A stretch of 64,000 bases of DNA, from the NCBI RefSeq assembly GCF_021378075.1, contig NZ_JAJUOS010000003.1, forward strand, positions 248,001 through 312,000. The letters are read 5' to 3'. The number at the start of each line of letters is the position of its first letter. Position 1 is the first letter of the stretch. This DNA comes from Rhodobacter flavimaris. Lineage in GTDB: Bacteria; Pseudomonadota; Alphaproteobacteria; Rhodobacterales; Rhodobacteraceae. Below are positions 45,313 through 54,893 of this stretch, in pieces. The notes below the pieces were generated by a model. The model did no database searches. It had not been told where the DNA came from and saw nothing but the letters and a program-made list of their open reading frames with translations. The translations under genes were made by a program, and so were the position numbers.

Positions 45313-46556
45313 AGCTTCGTCAGGAAGTCGCGCTGCGCCAGCAGCTCGGGCTCCGGCTCAATCAAGAACTCGCGCGCGCGATCGGCTTCCTTGAGCTATC
45401 GAATATCGACCTTGCCCAAAGCCTGCGCGAAATCGCTCAGGACAACCCCTGGCTGCGCCTTCAGATGCCGCGCGGCGGGATCGAGGGCGCGCCGGAAACC
45501 GCCGCCGATGGCCCGACCCTGATCGAGCACGTCCTGACCTGCATCCCCGGCCTGGTCGCGCGCCCCGAGGACCGCCGCATCGCCGTCGCCCTGACCGAGG
45601 CCCTCGATCAAACCGGGTTCCTGACCGAGACCGTCGAACAGGTTGCCCTGCGGCTCGATCAGCCCCCGAGCCGGTTCGAGAGCGTGCTCGCCGCGCTGCA
45701 ACAGATCGAACCGCGCGGGCTCTTTGCGCGGTCCCTCTCGGAATGCCTTGCTCTGCAACTTGCCGCCGAAGGGCCAGTTCCCCCCGCGCTGCGGCGGGTA
45801 CTCGAGGCCCTGCCGAGCCTGACCGAGGGCGGCGCATCGGCCCTGGCCCGGGCAACCGGCCTGCCCCTGCCCGAGGTTCAGCAGGCGCTGGCCACGTTGC
45901 GCGATCTCGATCCACGCCCGGCCGCGGCCTTCGCCACCGCCCCTACACGCATCCGCGTCGCCGACCTTATCTTTGAGCCGGTGGGCGAGGCTTGGCACGT
46001 CCGTCTCAATCCCGAGACTCTGCCGATCCTTTCCCTGCATGATCTGGGCGCTACGCCCGCACGCGGTTCGATACTGTCGCAGGCACGGGTCGCGGCACGC
46101 GCTCTGGTGCGCGCGCTCGACCGACGCAACCGGGCGCTGCTGGCGGTCGGTGAGGTGCTGGCGCAGGAGCAGGCCGAGTTCCTGTCGCGTGGGCCGATCG
46201 CGTTGCGCGCCCTGACGATGCGCGCGGTGGCCGAACGGGTGGGCCTGCACGAAAGTTCGGTCAGTCGGCTGATCAATTCGGCCTCGGCCAATACGCCGCG
46301 CGGCACACTGGCCCTGCGGAAGTTCTTTGCCCGCTCGGTCCGGCGCCATCCGGAAAGTCCTAGCAACTCGGGGCCCGCCGTTCAGGCGCGCTTGACCGAA
46401 CTTATCGCGAAAGAAGACCCCCGGAAGCCGCTGAGCGACGAGGCTCTGGCGCGTCAATTGGGAGCGGAGGGGATCACCGCGTCACGGCGCGTGGTGGCGA
46501 ACTGGCGGGTGAAGGCAGGCATCGCAAACCGGAGCAAGCGCAGGTGCCGACAGTAA
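45309..46556 (+). CDS. rpoN: RNA polymerase sigma-54 factor, accessory paralog
   Basis: A 415-residue RpoN-family protein. Region I is normal in style (RLNQELARAIGFLELSNIDLAQSLREIAQDNPWLRLQ, in parts). The core-binding region and the DNA-binding helix-turn-helix (MRAVAERVGLHESSVSRLINSASA) are present. The RpoN box, usually ARRTVAKYRE, reads SRRVVANWRV near residue 390: Arg, Arg, Val, Ala and Arg kept, others changed. It is shorter than a typical RpoN (about 480). It is coupled to the amidotransferase gene, so sigma, activator and promoter sit in one operon. Rhodobacter sphaeroides is known to have several specialised RpoN copies. Confidence 0.9.
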   Translation: MKLRQEVALRQQLGLRLNQELARAIGFLELSNIDLAQSLREIAQDNPWLRLQMPRGGIEGAPETAADGPTLIEHVLTCIPGLVARPEDRRIAVALTEALDQTGFLTETVEQVALRLDQPPSRFESVLAALQQIEPRGLFARSLSECLALQLAAEGPVPPALRRVLEALPSLTEGGASALARATGLPLPEVQQALATLRDLDPRPAAAFATAPTRIRVADLIFEPVGEAWHVRLNPETLPILSLHDLGATPARGSILSQARVAARALVRALDRRNRALLAVGEVLAQEQAEFLSRGPIALRALTMRAVAERVGLHESSVSRLINSASANTPRGTLALRKFFARSVRRHPESPSNSGPAVQARLTELIAKEDPRKPLSDEALARQLGAEGITASRRVVANWRVKAGIANRSKRRCRQ

Positions 46557-46776
46557 CCCAAGGGTTCTCCGCGGTGGCCACGAATATCGCAAAGTCGATG
46601 AATTGCAGTGCATCTGGCCCAATTCAGCCGCCTTTTAGCCGTATTTTCGACAAAATTCTTGCCCGAGCGCGTCGATTGGCACTTACTGGGGTGACATTTA
46701 GATTTCTGGCTGGATGCATTGCCACTGCGTCAAGCCAATTGAACTGATTACCGCTTGCCGGGGGGGCAGTGCTAAA

Positions 46777-47670
46777 GTGTTCCAACGCCTCATATCCGCC
46801 GTGCTCGCCGGCGCATTCATCATCGTAGCATCGTCTCTTCCGGGCGAAGCTGGAATAGCAACCGCAGTCGCCGTGCAAGACGGCGCCAAGTTGAAGAACG
46901 TGACCGGGACAGTCGCCTTGTCCACCGGAATGTCGCTTGAGCAGGGTGATGAGATCGTCACTGACGCCAAGGGGCAAGTCCAACTTGTCTTTGCCGACGA
47001 GACGCGCATCGCGATCGGGAACAATTCTCGTCTCAAGATCGATCAGGTCTTGATGCGCAATTCCAAGAGCGCAAGCAGCCTTGCGGTCACGGCCGTGTCA
47101 GGCAGTTTCCGTTTCATCACCGGCAAAAGCGAAAAGGCAGCCTACAAGATCGCCACTCCGACGGCGACGATGGGCATTCGCGGCACGATTTTCGATCTGG
47201 CGATCGATCCTAGACGGCAAACCGCGCTCGCCCTGCATGACGGAGAGGTCAAGATGTGTGGCTCCGGGGCTAGCTGCGCCGAGGTTGCCAGTGGCTGCAC
47301 CCTCGTAAGGACCGGCGGCGGTGGAGTCGCAGAGCTGACCTCGCAAAAAGAGGCAAACCAGACATTGCGCAGCGGCTTTCCCTTCGTGTTGGCGCAACAG
47401 ACACTTAGGCAAGACTTCCGCACCAATGTTCAGGCATGTGACCGGCACCTGATCGTGGCAATGAACGAGGTGCCGCCCAAAGCGCAGCCGCCGGTTGCCC
47501 CGCCTGTACCGGAACCCGAGCCCGAGCCCGAGCCCGAAGTCGAAACGCCCACAGATTTCCCGGGCAACAGCGGCAGCACCGGCCCTAGCGAAGGGCGTGG
47601 CAACGATGTCAGCAATGGCCAGAGCGGCACCGGCACCGGCAAAGGCCAGGGTGGCGCGAAGAAAGAATAA
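46777..47670 (+). CDS. FecR-domain periplasmic protein
   Basis: A 297-residue exported protein if it starts at the GTG at 46777, which has GGGGGG upstream and gives a good signal peptide (ISAVLAGAFIIVASSLPGEA). An in-frame ATG at 46714 would add 21 residues. The FecR domain covers about residues 35-150 (GTVALSTGMSLEQGDEIVTD..., VFADETRIAIGNNSRLKIDQV, TPTATMGIRGTIFD). The C-terminus is Pro/Glu-rich, then Gly/Ser-rich. FecR-domain proteins of this type often sit beside CHASE2 cyclases, as here, and may feed a periplasmic signal to them. Confidence 0.85.
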   Translation: MFQRLISAVLAGAFIIVASSLPGEAGIATAVAVQDGAKLKNVTGTVALSTGMSLEQGDEIVTDAKGQVQLVFADETRIAIGNNSRLKIDQVLMRNSKSASSLAVTAVSGSFRFITGKSEKAAYKIATPTATMGIRGTIFDLAIDPRRQTALALHDGEVKMCGSGASCAEVASGCTLVRTGGGGVAELTSQKEANQTLRSGFPFVLAQQTLRQDFRTNVQACDRHLIVAMNEVPPKAQPPVAPPVPEPEPEPEPEVETPTDFPGNSGSTGPSEGRGNDVSNGQSGTGTGKGQGGAKKE

Positions 47671-47703
47671 CGGCTGATCGCATCAGCTCGGTGGAGAGCC
47701 AGA

Positions 47704-49860
47704 ATGACGGGCCGACGGCAGGTTTCAAACATCTTCCGCGCCTTCCTGATCATCGGCTTCTCACTGGTTTCGCTGGGAACGGCGGTGCGCATTGTTGACC
47801 CGGAGCCTTTGCGCATCATCCGCCTAGCCTATTTCGATCAGTTGCAGCGCGCGGCCCCCCGGAAGTTTCCTGAGCTTCCGGTCCGCGTCGTCGATATTGA
47901 CGACCGCGCGCTGGCGGAGTTTGGCCAGTGGCCTTGGCCGCGCAATCTTGTAGCTGATCTGACCGCGCGGCTGCTGCAGATGGGCGCGGCCTCTGTTGCA
48001 TACGATGTCCTCTTTTCCGAGCCGGACCGCTATTCCCCCGCCCGTCTCGCACAGCACCCCGCGATTGCAGTGGCGCTGAAAGATCCAGCTTCGCTAAGCT
48101 CGCTTGACAATGATGCCCTTTTGGCTGCGACGATCGAAGGCAATCCGGTCGTTCTCGGGATCGCCTCTGCGCAAGAGGATCGCGGTAACAATCTTGCCCC
48201 GAAATCTGGCCTCGTCGAAATCGGCGATGCGCCGACGCGGGGGCTCTATTCTCTGCCGCAGACAACGCGCCTCGCGCCACCGCTTTATGAAGCCGCGGCG
48301 GGAATTGGCGGCGTGAACGTCGCACCGGGTCAATCCACCGGTGTGGTGCGCGAAGTCCCCCTGTTCTGGCAAACGCCGGGCGGGGTGATGCCCGGGCTGG
48401 CAGTGGAGGCATTGCGCCTTGCATTGGGAGAGTCCACCTATCTTCTGACAGGCGTGCCCGGGGTTCCGGGGGCGCTCGAAAGCGTCGGGCTTGGTCCATT
48501 CGACATTCCGACCGGCCCTGAAGGGCAGTTCTGGGTGCACTATCGCCGAGACGATCCGCGCCTATATATCTCTGCCGCAGACATACTTTCGGACGAGACG
48601 GGAGGGTCGGCAGGCGCCGCAGTGGAAGGCGCGATCGTCCTAGTGGGCACCTCGTCTGCCGGACTGCTTGATATTCGGACAACGGCCTTGGGTGAAACCG
48701 TCCCCGGGGTTTCAATCCATGCGCAGATCATCGAACAAATCCTGTCGGGTGATGCGCTTCGGCGTACCGATTTCACAGCCGGCCTTGAGATCATAGCGTT
48801 CATCGTGCTTGGTATCGTGATGACTTCGCTCATGACACAGGCAGGTGCCGTGACTACCGTCGTATCGGGGTTGTTCGTGGGCGCCTCGATCGTTGCGATC
48901 AGCGCGCTCAGTTACATGCGCGCAGGCATCCTGTTCGACGCGACCTTTCCCCTGTTGGGCGGGGCTGCGAATTTCTTCCTGCTCTTGGCCTACCAGTTCA
49001 TCGCGGTGGATCGCGACAAGCGCCGCATACGCCGCTCCTTCTCGCATTACGTGGCCCCGGAGGTGCTGAGCGACATCGAGAAAGGAGGGCACCAGCTGGA
49101 ACTCGGCGGCATCACCAAGGAGGTCACCGTTCTTTTCAGCGATATCCGGGGCTTCACCCCCCTGAGCGAGAAGCTTTCGGCAACTGATCTGGTCGAGCTG
49201 CTGAACGACCTGTTCACCAATCTCGGCGCAGAGATCCTGCGCGAGCGCGGAACGCTCGACAAGTTCATTGGCGATGCCGTGATGGCATTCTGGAACGCGC
49301 CGCTGGAGGTAGAGGACCATGCCCTTCACGCCGCCCGCGCCGCGCTGCAGATGCGCCAGAGCCTTGCTGCTTTCAATGCCCGCTCGCAGGCCGCCGGGCG
49401 GCCGCCCATCGCCATCGCGATGGGTTTTGCCACCGGTATCGTTTGCGTAGGCAACATCGGCTCGCGCGACCGCTTCAACTACACCGCCATCGGTGAGGCC
49501 GTGAACACGGCCGCACGGATCGAGGCAAGCTGCCGACGGATCGGCTATGACATCGTTACCACCCAACACTCGGTCGAGATGATGGCGGGAAGGATTGCCA
49601 CGCTTCCCGCCGGGCGCCTTGAACTCAAGGGCATCAGCGAACGCGAGGCGCTTTGCATTGTGATCGGAGACGAGAAGCTTGCACGATCCGAGGTCTTCGC
49701 CGAACTTCGCGAGCATCACACGCGCCTGATCAAAGCCCTCGTCTTGGACGATGAGGTGCCTGCGGCCCTAGACGCGTGCAGGCACCTGATTTCCCAGATC
49801 GAGCCTGGCCTTGCGGGCTTTTACGACGCGCTGCGAGATCGGCGCGCGGATTTCCTCTAG
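47704..49860 (+). CDS. CHASE2-domain adenylate cyclase, class III
   Basis: A 718-residue membrane cyclase. After one N-terminal membrane segment comes a periplasmic CHASE2 domain (about 45-345), then three membrane segments (about 358-445) and a cytoplasmic class III cyclase domain (about 470-660). Metal-binding Asp residues are in LFSDIRGFTPLSE and FIGDAVMAFWNAP. The adenine-selecting Lys is in TLDKFIGD, and the transition-state Asn and Arg in GEAVNTAARIEASCR. All catalytic residues seem intact, so it should make cAMP. The FecR protein gene is 33 bp upstream, suggesting a two-part sensor. Confidence 0.92.
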   Translation: MTGRRQVSNIFRAFLIIGFSLVSLGTAVRIVDPEPLRIIRLAYFDQLQRAAPRKFPELPVRVVDIDDRALAEFGQWPWPRNLVADLTARLLQMGAASVAYDVLFSEPDRYSPARLAQHPAIAVALKDPASLSSLDNDALLAATIEGNPVVLGIASAQEDRGNNLAPKSGLVEIGDAPTRGLYSLPQTTRLAPPLYEAAAGIGGVNVAPGQSTGVVREVPLFWQTPGGVMPGLAVEALRLALGESTYLLTGVPGVPGALESVGLGPFDIPTGPEGQFWVHYRRDDPRLYISAADILSDETGGSAGAAVEGAIVLVGTSSAGLLDIRTTALGETVPGVSIHAQIIEQILSGDALRRTDFTAGLEIIAFIVLGIVMTSLMTQAGAVTTVVSGLFVGASIVAISALSYMRAGILFDATFPLLGGAANFFLLLAYQFIAVDRDKRRIRRSFSHYVAPEVLSDIEKGGHQLELGGITKEVTVLFSDIRGFTPLSEKLSATDLVELLNDLFTNLGAEILRERGTLDKFIGDAVMAFWNAPLEVEDHALHAARAALQMRQSLAAFNARSQAAGRPPIAIAMGFATGIVCVGNIGSRDRFNYTAIGEAVNTAARIEASCRRIGYDIVTTQHSVEMMAGRIATLPAGRLELKGISEREALCIVIGDEKLARSEVFAELREHHTRLIKALVLDDEVPAALDACRHLISQIEPGLAGFYDALRDRRADFL

Positions 49861-49864
49861 CCGT

Positions 49865-50251
49865 TCAGCTTAGAAGATACCAAGCCGCTGCCATGCCAAG
49901 ATAGGTGATCTGGTGCAGCGCCTGATCAAGTCCGAGCGCGTGCCAATACTCGGGCATGTCGGGCTTGAAGCCGTAATGCTCACCCACAGCGCTTTTTGCC
50001 CAGTCGATATGGTAGTGCACGATGAACTCGGCCAGCAGGATCATCGCGACAAAGGCCCCGCCGATACCAAGCAAGGCAAAGGACAGCGCCGTTCCCGCAA
50101 GATGGATCAGCACATGCGTCGCGCGCCCGGCATGAAAGTAGCGGTTGCGGCCCGACAGCATGAACTGGTTTTGCAGGTAGAAATCCGCGACAAGGTGCTT
50201 GGCCTGCAACAACAGCACCAGAGCCAGAACATCCACGGCGCCGATCACCAT
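49865..50251 (-). CDS. DUF3307 membrane protein
   Basis: A 128-residue protein with three or four membrane segments and the DUF3307 pattern: AKHLVADFYLQNQFML at 17-32, ATHVLIHLAGTALSFALL, then EFIVHYHIDWAKSAVGEHYG with conserved His and Asp, and ALGLDQALHQITYLGMAAAWYL. The function is unknown. It is convergent with the cyclase gene, 4 bp from its stop. Confidence 0.87.
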   Translation of the reverse strand: MVIGAVDVLALVLLLQAKHLVADFYLQNQFMLSGRNRYFHAGRATHVLIHLAGTALSFALLGIGGAFVAMILLAEFIVHYHIDWAKSAVGEHYGFKPDMPEYWHALGLDQALHQITYLGMAAAWYLLS

Positions 50252-50668
50252 GCGCCCCTCCGCGCCAACCTGTTCTGCACGAAAACCACGACCACCTCAC
50301 AACCCTGCCAGCTAGATTCAACCTAAACGCAACTGCACGCGAATTACAAAGACTTATGCGCGAACGCAGGCGCGCATACCGGCCTGCACAGTTTGCGATA
50401 TTTTCCCTAGCCCACTGCCCATTAGATCATCGCCCGAAGAAGACATCGTTGCCGAGCAAACTTGCGGCACGGCGCCCCGCAAATCACGAACTGCCCGAAC
50501 AAACGGCAAAGTTCGGCGCACGCCGTCAAATATGCTCAAAATCATTACAGTTTCCCGCGCCCACTGCCGGGTTGTCACAAAGCCCCGTGGCATTTCTTGA
50601 CAGTGCGAAGGGCACATATTCCGCTAGGTCAGTACAAGATCACTACCCCCGGAAGCGAGGACACGAAG
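50252..50668. other. Intergenic region, divergent promoters of DUF3307 gene and glsA
   Basis: About 417 bp, more AT-rich than the genes around it. A TTGACA at 50597-50602 could be a -35 box for glsA, but the -10 is not well placed (a TATTCC is only 14 bases on). An in-frame upstream ATG at 50462 would add 69 residues unlike glutaminase. I see no RNA gene. Confidence 0.5.
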
Positions 50669-52528
50669 ATGGTTGCGATGGAGCGAAGCGTCGGTTTTCA
50701 AAGCCGGTCCCCCGTCGAGCAATATCTTCACGACCTTCTTGCGCAGATCGCCACGAACACCGAAGGCACGGTCGCCGATTACATCCCCGAGCTCGCGAAG
50801 GCCAACCCCGAGCATCTGGCCGTCGTCGTGGTGACCGTGGACGGCAAGGTCTATTCGGCGGGCGACGCCGATGTGCCCTTTACGATCCAGTCGGTCTCGA
50901 AACCCTTCATGTTCGGCTATGCGCTGCAAGAATACGGACTCGAGACAGTATTGAAGAAAGTCGGTGTCGAGCCGACAGGCGATCCCTTCAACTCGATCGT
51001 GCTCGACGATGTGAACAACCGCCCCTTCAACCCGATGGTGAACGCGGGCGCCATCGCCATGTCGGAACTGCTGCGGGGCGAAAACCACGCGGAGCGCGAA
51101 GCCACCCAGATGGATTTCTTTAGCCGCTTCGCCGGGCGCAAGCTGACCATGGACCAGACGGTCTACCAATCCGAAAGCGATACCGGGCACCGCAACCGCG
51201 CGATCGCCTACATGATGCTCAACTCGGGCATGATCAACGGCCCGACCGAAGAGGTACTCGATCTCTATTTCCGGCAGTGCTCAATCCTTGTCACCGCACG
51301 CGATCTTGCCGTAATGGCGGCGACTCTGGCAGCACATGGGCGCAACGTGATTACCGGTGAGCAGGTGATCTCGCCCGGCAACGTGCGCGACGTGCTTTCG
51401 GTTATGGCGACCTGCGGGATGTATGACTACGCCGGCCAGTGGATGTTCGACGTGGGCCTGCCTGCGAAAAGCGGGGTCTCCGGCGGCATCATTGCCGTGC
51501 TGCCCGGTCAATTGGGGATCGCGGTCTACTCACCGCGCCTTGACAGCGTGGGCAACTCGGTGCGCGGGATCGAGGTGTGCAAGCGTTTCACCCGCGATTT
51601 CAGCCTACATGCCTATGTGGACCGCACCGACACGCGCGCGGTCGTACGCCGGATGTATCATGGCGACGAGGTCACTTCGAACCGCGTCCGCAGCCAGTCC
51701 GAAATCCAGGTGCTTTATCAGGCCGGCAAGAACATTTCAGTCGTCGAGGCACAGGGGCCGCTGCATTTCGGCACAGCCGAGCGATTGCTGCGGCAAGCAA
51801 GCAAGGTCGCGACAAGCAGCGACACGCTGATCATCGATTTCCGCCGCGTGGCCTATGCCGACCGCGCCGCGCGCATGTTGCTGCGCCAGTTCGTGACCGA
51901 GCGCTCCGCAACCGGCTGCAAGGTGGTCTTCACCGAGGTCTGCGCCAATGACAACCTGCGCGGCTTCGAAGGCGCGTTCGCCGAAGAGGTCGCCTCGGGG
52001 CAGCTTGCCTTCGTTTCCGATCTCGATCACGCGCTGGAAGCGGCCGAGAACGCCCTTCTGGAGCGCCACGGCCTGAACCATCGGGAGGAAAAGCTCAAGC
52101 TCTCGGAGCTGGAACTTTTCCAGGGCCTGTCGCGCGAAGAGATTGCCGCGCTAGAGCCTCTGATCCTGTCCTTCAACTTCAAGGAAGGGCAGACGATCCT
52201 GAAGGTCGGCGACGAAGGGCGGCTGATTTTCATCGTCGCGCGGGGCTCAGTCAGCATTCATCTTGGCGAACCAAGCGACCTCGCGCGGCGCATCGCCTCG
52301 GTCGGGCCGGGGCAGAGCTTTGGCGAGATGGCGCTGCTGGACGGCGGGCGGCGCTCTGCAAACGCCTGCGCCGATACGCCTGTGCTCGCCTATGCCTTCG
52401 ACGTCGAGGAAGTGCGAAAACTTGCCCAGACCCGCCCGCGGATCATGGAGGTGATGCTGGCAAACATGGTTCGCTCGCTCTCGAACCGGCTGCGGGCTGC
52501 CAACGATCAGATCAAGGCCCTGGAGTGA
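50669..52528 (+). CDS. glsA: Glutaminase with STAS and cyclic-nucleotide-binding domains
   Basis: A 619-residue fusion. Residues 15-310 are a beta-lactamase-fold glutaminase, which releases ammonia and glutamate from glutamine. The SxxK is in TIQSVSKPFMF (about 74-77), with NPMVNAGAIA and YQSE motifs. Residues about 340-440 form a STAS domain, and about 470-600 a CAP-type cNMP-binding domain with the phosphate cassette FGEMALLDGGRRSANACA (Glu and Arg kept). The usual GlsA is about 310 residues. The long form suggests control by cAMP, and a cAMP-forming cyclase is encoded 800 bp upstream. ATG at 50669. Confidence 0.92.
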   Translation: MVAMERSVGFQSRSPVEQYLHDLLAQIATNTEGTVADYIPELAKANPEHLAVVVVTVDGKVYSAGDADVPFTIQSVSKPFMFGYALQEYGLETVLKKVGVEPTGDPFNSIVLDDVNNRPFNPMVNAGAIAMSELLRGENHAEREATQMDFFSRFAGRKLTMDQTVYQSESDTGHRNRAIAYMMLNSGMINGPTEEVLDLYFRQCSILVTARDLAVMAATLAAHGRNVITGEQVISPGNVRDVLSVMATCGMYDYAGQWMFDVGLPAKSGVSGGIIAVLPGQLGIAVYSPRLDSVGNSVRGIEVCKRFTRDFSLHAYVDRTDTRAVVRRMYHGDEVTSNRVRSQSEIQVLYQAGKNISVVEAQGPLHFGTAERLLRQASKVATSSDTLIIDFRRVAYADRAARMLLRQFVTERSATGCKVVFTEVCANDNLRGFEGAFAEEVASGQLAFVSDLDHALEAAENALLERHGLNHREEKLKLSELELFQGLSREEIAALEPLILSFNFKEGQTILKVGDEGRLIFIVARGSVSIHLGEPSDLARRIASVGPGQSFGEMALLDGGRRSANACADTPVLAYAFDVEEVRKLAQTRPRIMEVMLANMVRSLSNRLRAANDQIKALE

Positions 52529-52614
52529 TCCAGGCGGGCGCAAACGCTTCCTATGATCGCCGACCGGGCGCGTTGCTCGATCAGAACCGCTCGGCCTTGC
52601 ATCCGTAGGTGGTT

Positions 52615-52634
52615 GGGGGGCGCGCACGCCCCCC
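52615..52634. terminator. Hairpin between convergent glsA and aldehyde dehydrogenase genes
   Basis: GGGGGGCG / CGCCCCCC with a 4-base loop. It is very GC-rich, with a short flanking TTG/CAA. It lies between two convergent stops and could end transcription both ways, though no T-run follows. Confidence 0.65.
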
Positions 52635-52637
52635 CGA

Positions 52638-54062
52638 TCAATGCGCGACCATGACGTGGCGCACGACCGAGTAGTCCTCGAGCGCGTAGGACGACAGATC
52701 CTTGCCATAGCCCGACTGCTTCAACCCGCCATGCGGCATCTCGCTGGTCAGCATGAAGTGGGTGTTCACCCAGGTGCAGCCGTATTGCAGCCGCGAGGCG
52801 ACCTGCAGGCCGCGCGAGACATCCTTGGTCCAGACCGAGGACGCGAGGCCGTAATCCGAGTCATTCGCCCAGGCGATGGCCTGATCGGCATCGTCGAAAC
52901 GGGTGACCGAGACGACGGGGCCAAAGACCTCGCGGCGCACAATCTCGTCGGTTTGCAGCGCGCCTGCGATGACGGTGGGCTTGTAGAAAAAGCCGGGTCC
53001 ATCCGGGATCTCGCCGCCGGTGGCGACCTCGATATGGTTGGCCTCGCGCGCGCGGGCGACGAAACTGGCCACCCGGTCGCGCTGACGTAGAGAGATAAGC
53101 GGCCCCATCTCGTTCTGAGCGTCATCGGCTTGCCCATAGGCTATGGACGAAACCGCGTCGCTTAGATCGGCAACGAAGCGGTCATAGACCGAGCTATGCG
53201 CGTAGATGCGGCACGCGGCGGTGCAATCCTGCCCGGCGTTGTAATAGCCAAAGGCGCGCAGGCCCTGCACGGTGGCCTCGATGTCGGCGTCGTCGAAGAC
53301 GATGACCGGTGCCTTGCCGCCCAGTTCCAGATGGGTGCGCTTGATCGTCTTGTTCGCGGCCTCAAGGATCTTGCGCCCCGTGGCGATGTCGCCGGTCAGC
53401 GAGATCATCGCGATCTTGGGGTGGTTGATCAGTGCCGAGCCAACCGTCTCCCCGCGGCCAAGGATGATGTTCACCACGCCTTCGGGCAGGATCTCGGCGA
53501 AGATCGCGGCCATGCGCAAGGCGGTCAGAGGCGTCTGTTCCGAGGGTTTGAAGACGACCGTGTTGCCCGCGCCGATAGCGGGCGCGATCTTCCAGGCCAT
53601 CATCATCAGCGGATAGTTCCAGGGCGCAATCGAGGCCACGATGCCAATCGGATCGCGGCGGATCATCGAGGTGTGGCCCGCCAGGTATTCGCCCGCGACC
53701 GGGCCGGTCATGCAGCGCACCGCGCCCGCGAAGAAGCGGAAGCAATCGACGATGGCGGGGATCTCGTCGCCGAGAGCCATATGACCCGGCTTGCCGCAGT
53801 TCATCGCCTCAAGGGCGGCAAGGCTTTCGGCCTCGGCCTCGATCCGCTCGGCGATTTTCAGAAGATAGCCCGAACGTTCGGCGGGGGTGGTGCGCGACCA
53901 TCCGGCAAAGGCCTGCTCGGCGGCGCTGACGGCGGCCTCGACCTGCGCCAGCGAGGCCTCGGGCAGCGATACGATCAGCTCGCCGGTGCGCGGATTGAGG
54001 ATCTGCTCCTCGGTCTCGGTGCCGCTCACAAGGCTGGCGCCGATCAGCATTTGGGTGTCCAT
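52638..54062 (-). CDS. Aldehyde dehydrogenase (aminobutyraldehyde type)
   Basis: A 474-residue aldehyde dehydrogenase. The catalytic Cys is in [13 protein letters not shown] (about 284), the base Glu in [15 protein letters not shown] (about 251), and the cofactor part is [12 protein letters not shown]. The 474-residue length and C-terminal [22 protein letters not shown] resemble E. coli PatD (gamma-aminobutyraldehyde dehydrogenase) and betaine-aldehyde dehydrogenases. It is the last gene of the second importer operon, 21 bp after the PotC-like gene, so polyamine-derived aldehyde oxidation to GABA is likely. Confidence 0.87.
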   Translation of the reverse strand: MDTQMLIGASLVSGTETEEQILNPRTGELIVSLPEASLAQVEAAVSAAEQAFAGWSRTTPAERSGYLLKIAERIEAEAESLAALEAMNCGKPGHMALGDEIPAIVDCFRFFAGAVRCMTGPVAGEYLAGHTSMIRRDPIGIVASIAPWNYPLMMMAWKIAPAIGAGNTVVFKPSEQTPLTALRMAAIFAEILPEGVVNIILGRGETVGSALINHPKIAMISLTGDIATGRKILEAANKTIKRTHLELGGKAPVIVFDDADIEATVQGLRAFGYYNAGQDCTAACRIYAHSSVYDRFVADLSDAVSSIAYGQADDAQNEMGPLISLRQRDRVASFVARAREANHIEVATGGEIPDGPGFFYKPTVIAGALQTDEIVRREVFGPVVSVTRFDDADQAIAWANDSDYGLASSVWTKDVSRGLQVASRLQYGCTWVNTHFMLTSEMPHGGLKQSGYGKDLSSYALEDYSVVRHVMVAH

Positions 54063-54083
54063 CTCAGTCTCCCTGTTCTTGTC

Positions 54084-54893
54084 TTATTTCTCGGCGCCGG
54101 CGGTGTGTTCGCCGTCGCGGGTCAGGTAATAGGCGGCAAGGATCGGCAGCACCGTCACCAGCACGACGGCCATGGCGACGACGTTGGTCACCGGGCGCTG
54201 GCGCGGGCGCACCAGTTCCTCAAGCATCCAGATCGGCAGCGTGGTCTGCTGCCCCGCGGTGAAGGTGGTGACGATGACCTCGTCAAAGCTGAGCGCGAAG
54301 GCGAGCATCCCCCCCGCCAGCAGCGCGGTCGCGATATTGGGCAGGATCACCAGCGTGAAGGTCTGCACCCCGTCCGCGCCCAGATCCATCGCCGCGTCGA
54401 TCAGCGCCCCCGAGGTGCGCCGGAACCGTGCCACCGCGTTGTTATAAACGATGACGATGCAGAAGGTCGCGTGACCCAGCACGATAGTCCAGGTGCTGAA
54501 GGGGATCTCCAGCAGCGAAAACGCCGAGCGCAGCGAGATCCCGGTGATGATCCCCGGCAGGGCAATCGGCAGGATCACCAAGAGCGAGATCGTCTCGCGC
54601 CCGAAGAAGCGCGACCGGGCCACGGCAGCGGCGGTCAGCGTGCCAAGCGCCAGCGCGATGACGGTCGAGATCGCGGCGACACGCAGCGACAGGAACAGCG
54701 CCTCCCACACGTCGGGGCGGTTGAGCGTCACGCCGAGCCATTTCAGCGTGAAGCCGGGCGGCGGCCATTGGAAGCTCTTCTCCTCGGTCGTGAAGGCGTA
54801 AACGAAGATCAGCGCAATCGGCGCGAGCAGGAAGAACAGCCCTCCGGCGGCGGCCAGCTTGAGCGGAAGCGGTGCGCGGGTATCAGAGTGCAT
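54084..54893 (-). CDS. Polyamine-type ABC transporter permease (PotC-like), second system
   Basis: A 269-residue permease with six membrane segments ([22 protein letters not shown] first) and the EAA loop [31 protein letters not shown], around 167-198. Its start lies inside the end of the PotB-like gene (11-bp overlap). It pairs with that permease. It differs clearly from the plus-strand PotC-like protein, so the two systems are old paralogs rather than a fresh duplication. Confidence 0.92.
   Translation of the reverse strand: MHSDTRAPLPLKLAAAGGLFFLLAPIALIFVYAFTTEEKSFQWPPPGFTLKWLGVTLNRPDVWEALFLSLRVAAISTVIALALGTLTAAAVARSRFFGRETISLLVILPIALPGIITGISLRSAFSLLEIPFSTWTIVLGHATFCIVIVYNNAVARFRRTSGALIDAAMDLGADGVQTFTLVILPNIATALLAGGMLAFALSFDEVIVTTFTAGQQTTLPIWMLEELVRPRQRPVTNVVAMAVVLVTVLPILAAYYLTRDGEHTAGAEK

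Larger units (their letters stand above)
30912..46556 (+). other. Predicted 14-gene sigma-54 amine-utilisation operon
   Basis: From the -24/-12 promoter to the rpoN paralog, all genes lie on the plus strand. Gaps are mostly 2-34 bp, with two 4-bp overlaps. Wider gaps (109 and 55 bp) occur only after the binding-protein gene and before the amidotransferase gene, and both hold hairpins without a T-run. Order: P450, ferredoxin, reductase, two GS-like ligases, PAS protein, activator, importer D-A-B-C, aldehyde dehydrogenase, amidotransferase, RpoN. The single-transcript reading is inferred from spacing. Confidence 0.7.

Noticed and set aside
46674..46692. Second sigma-54-like site before the fecR gene
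   Set aside because: TTGGCAC is present, but the -12 part reads TGGGG instead of TTGC at the required distance.
50462..50668. 69-residue N-terminal extension of the glutaminase
   Set aside because: It does not resemble glutaminase and lies in the AT-richer promoter gap; the ATG at 50669 matches the family start.
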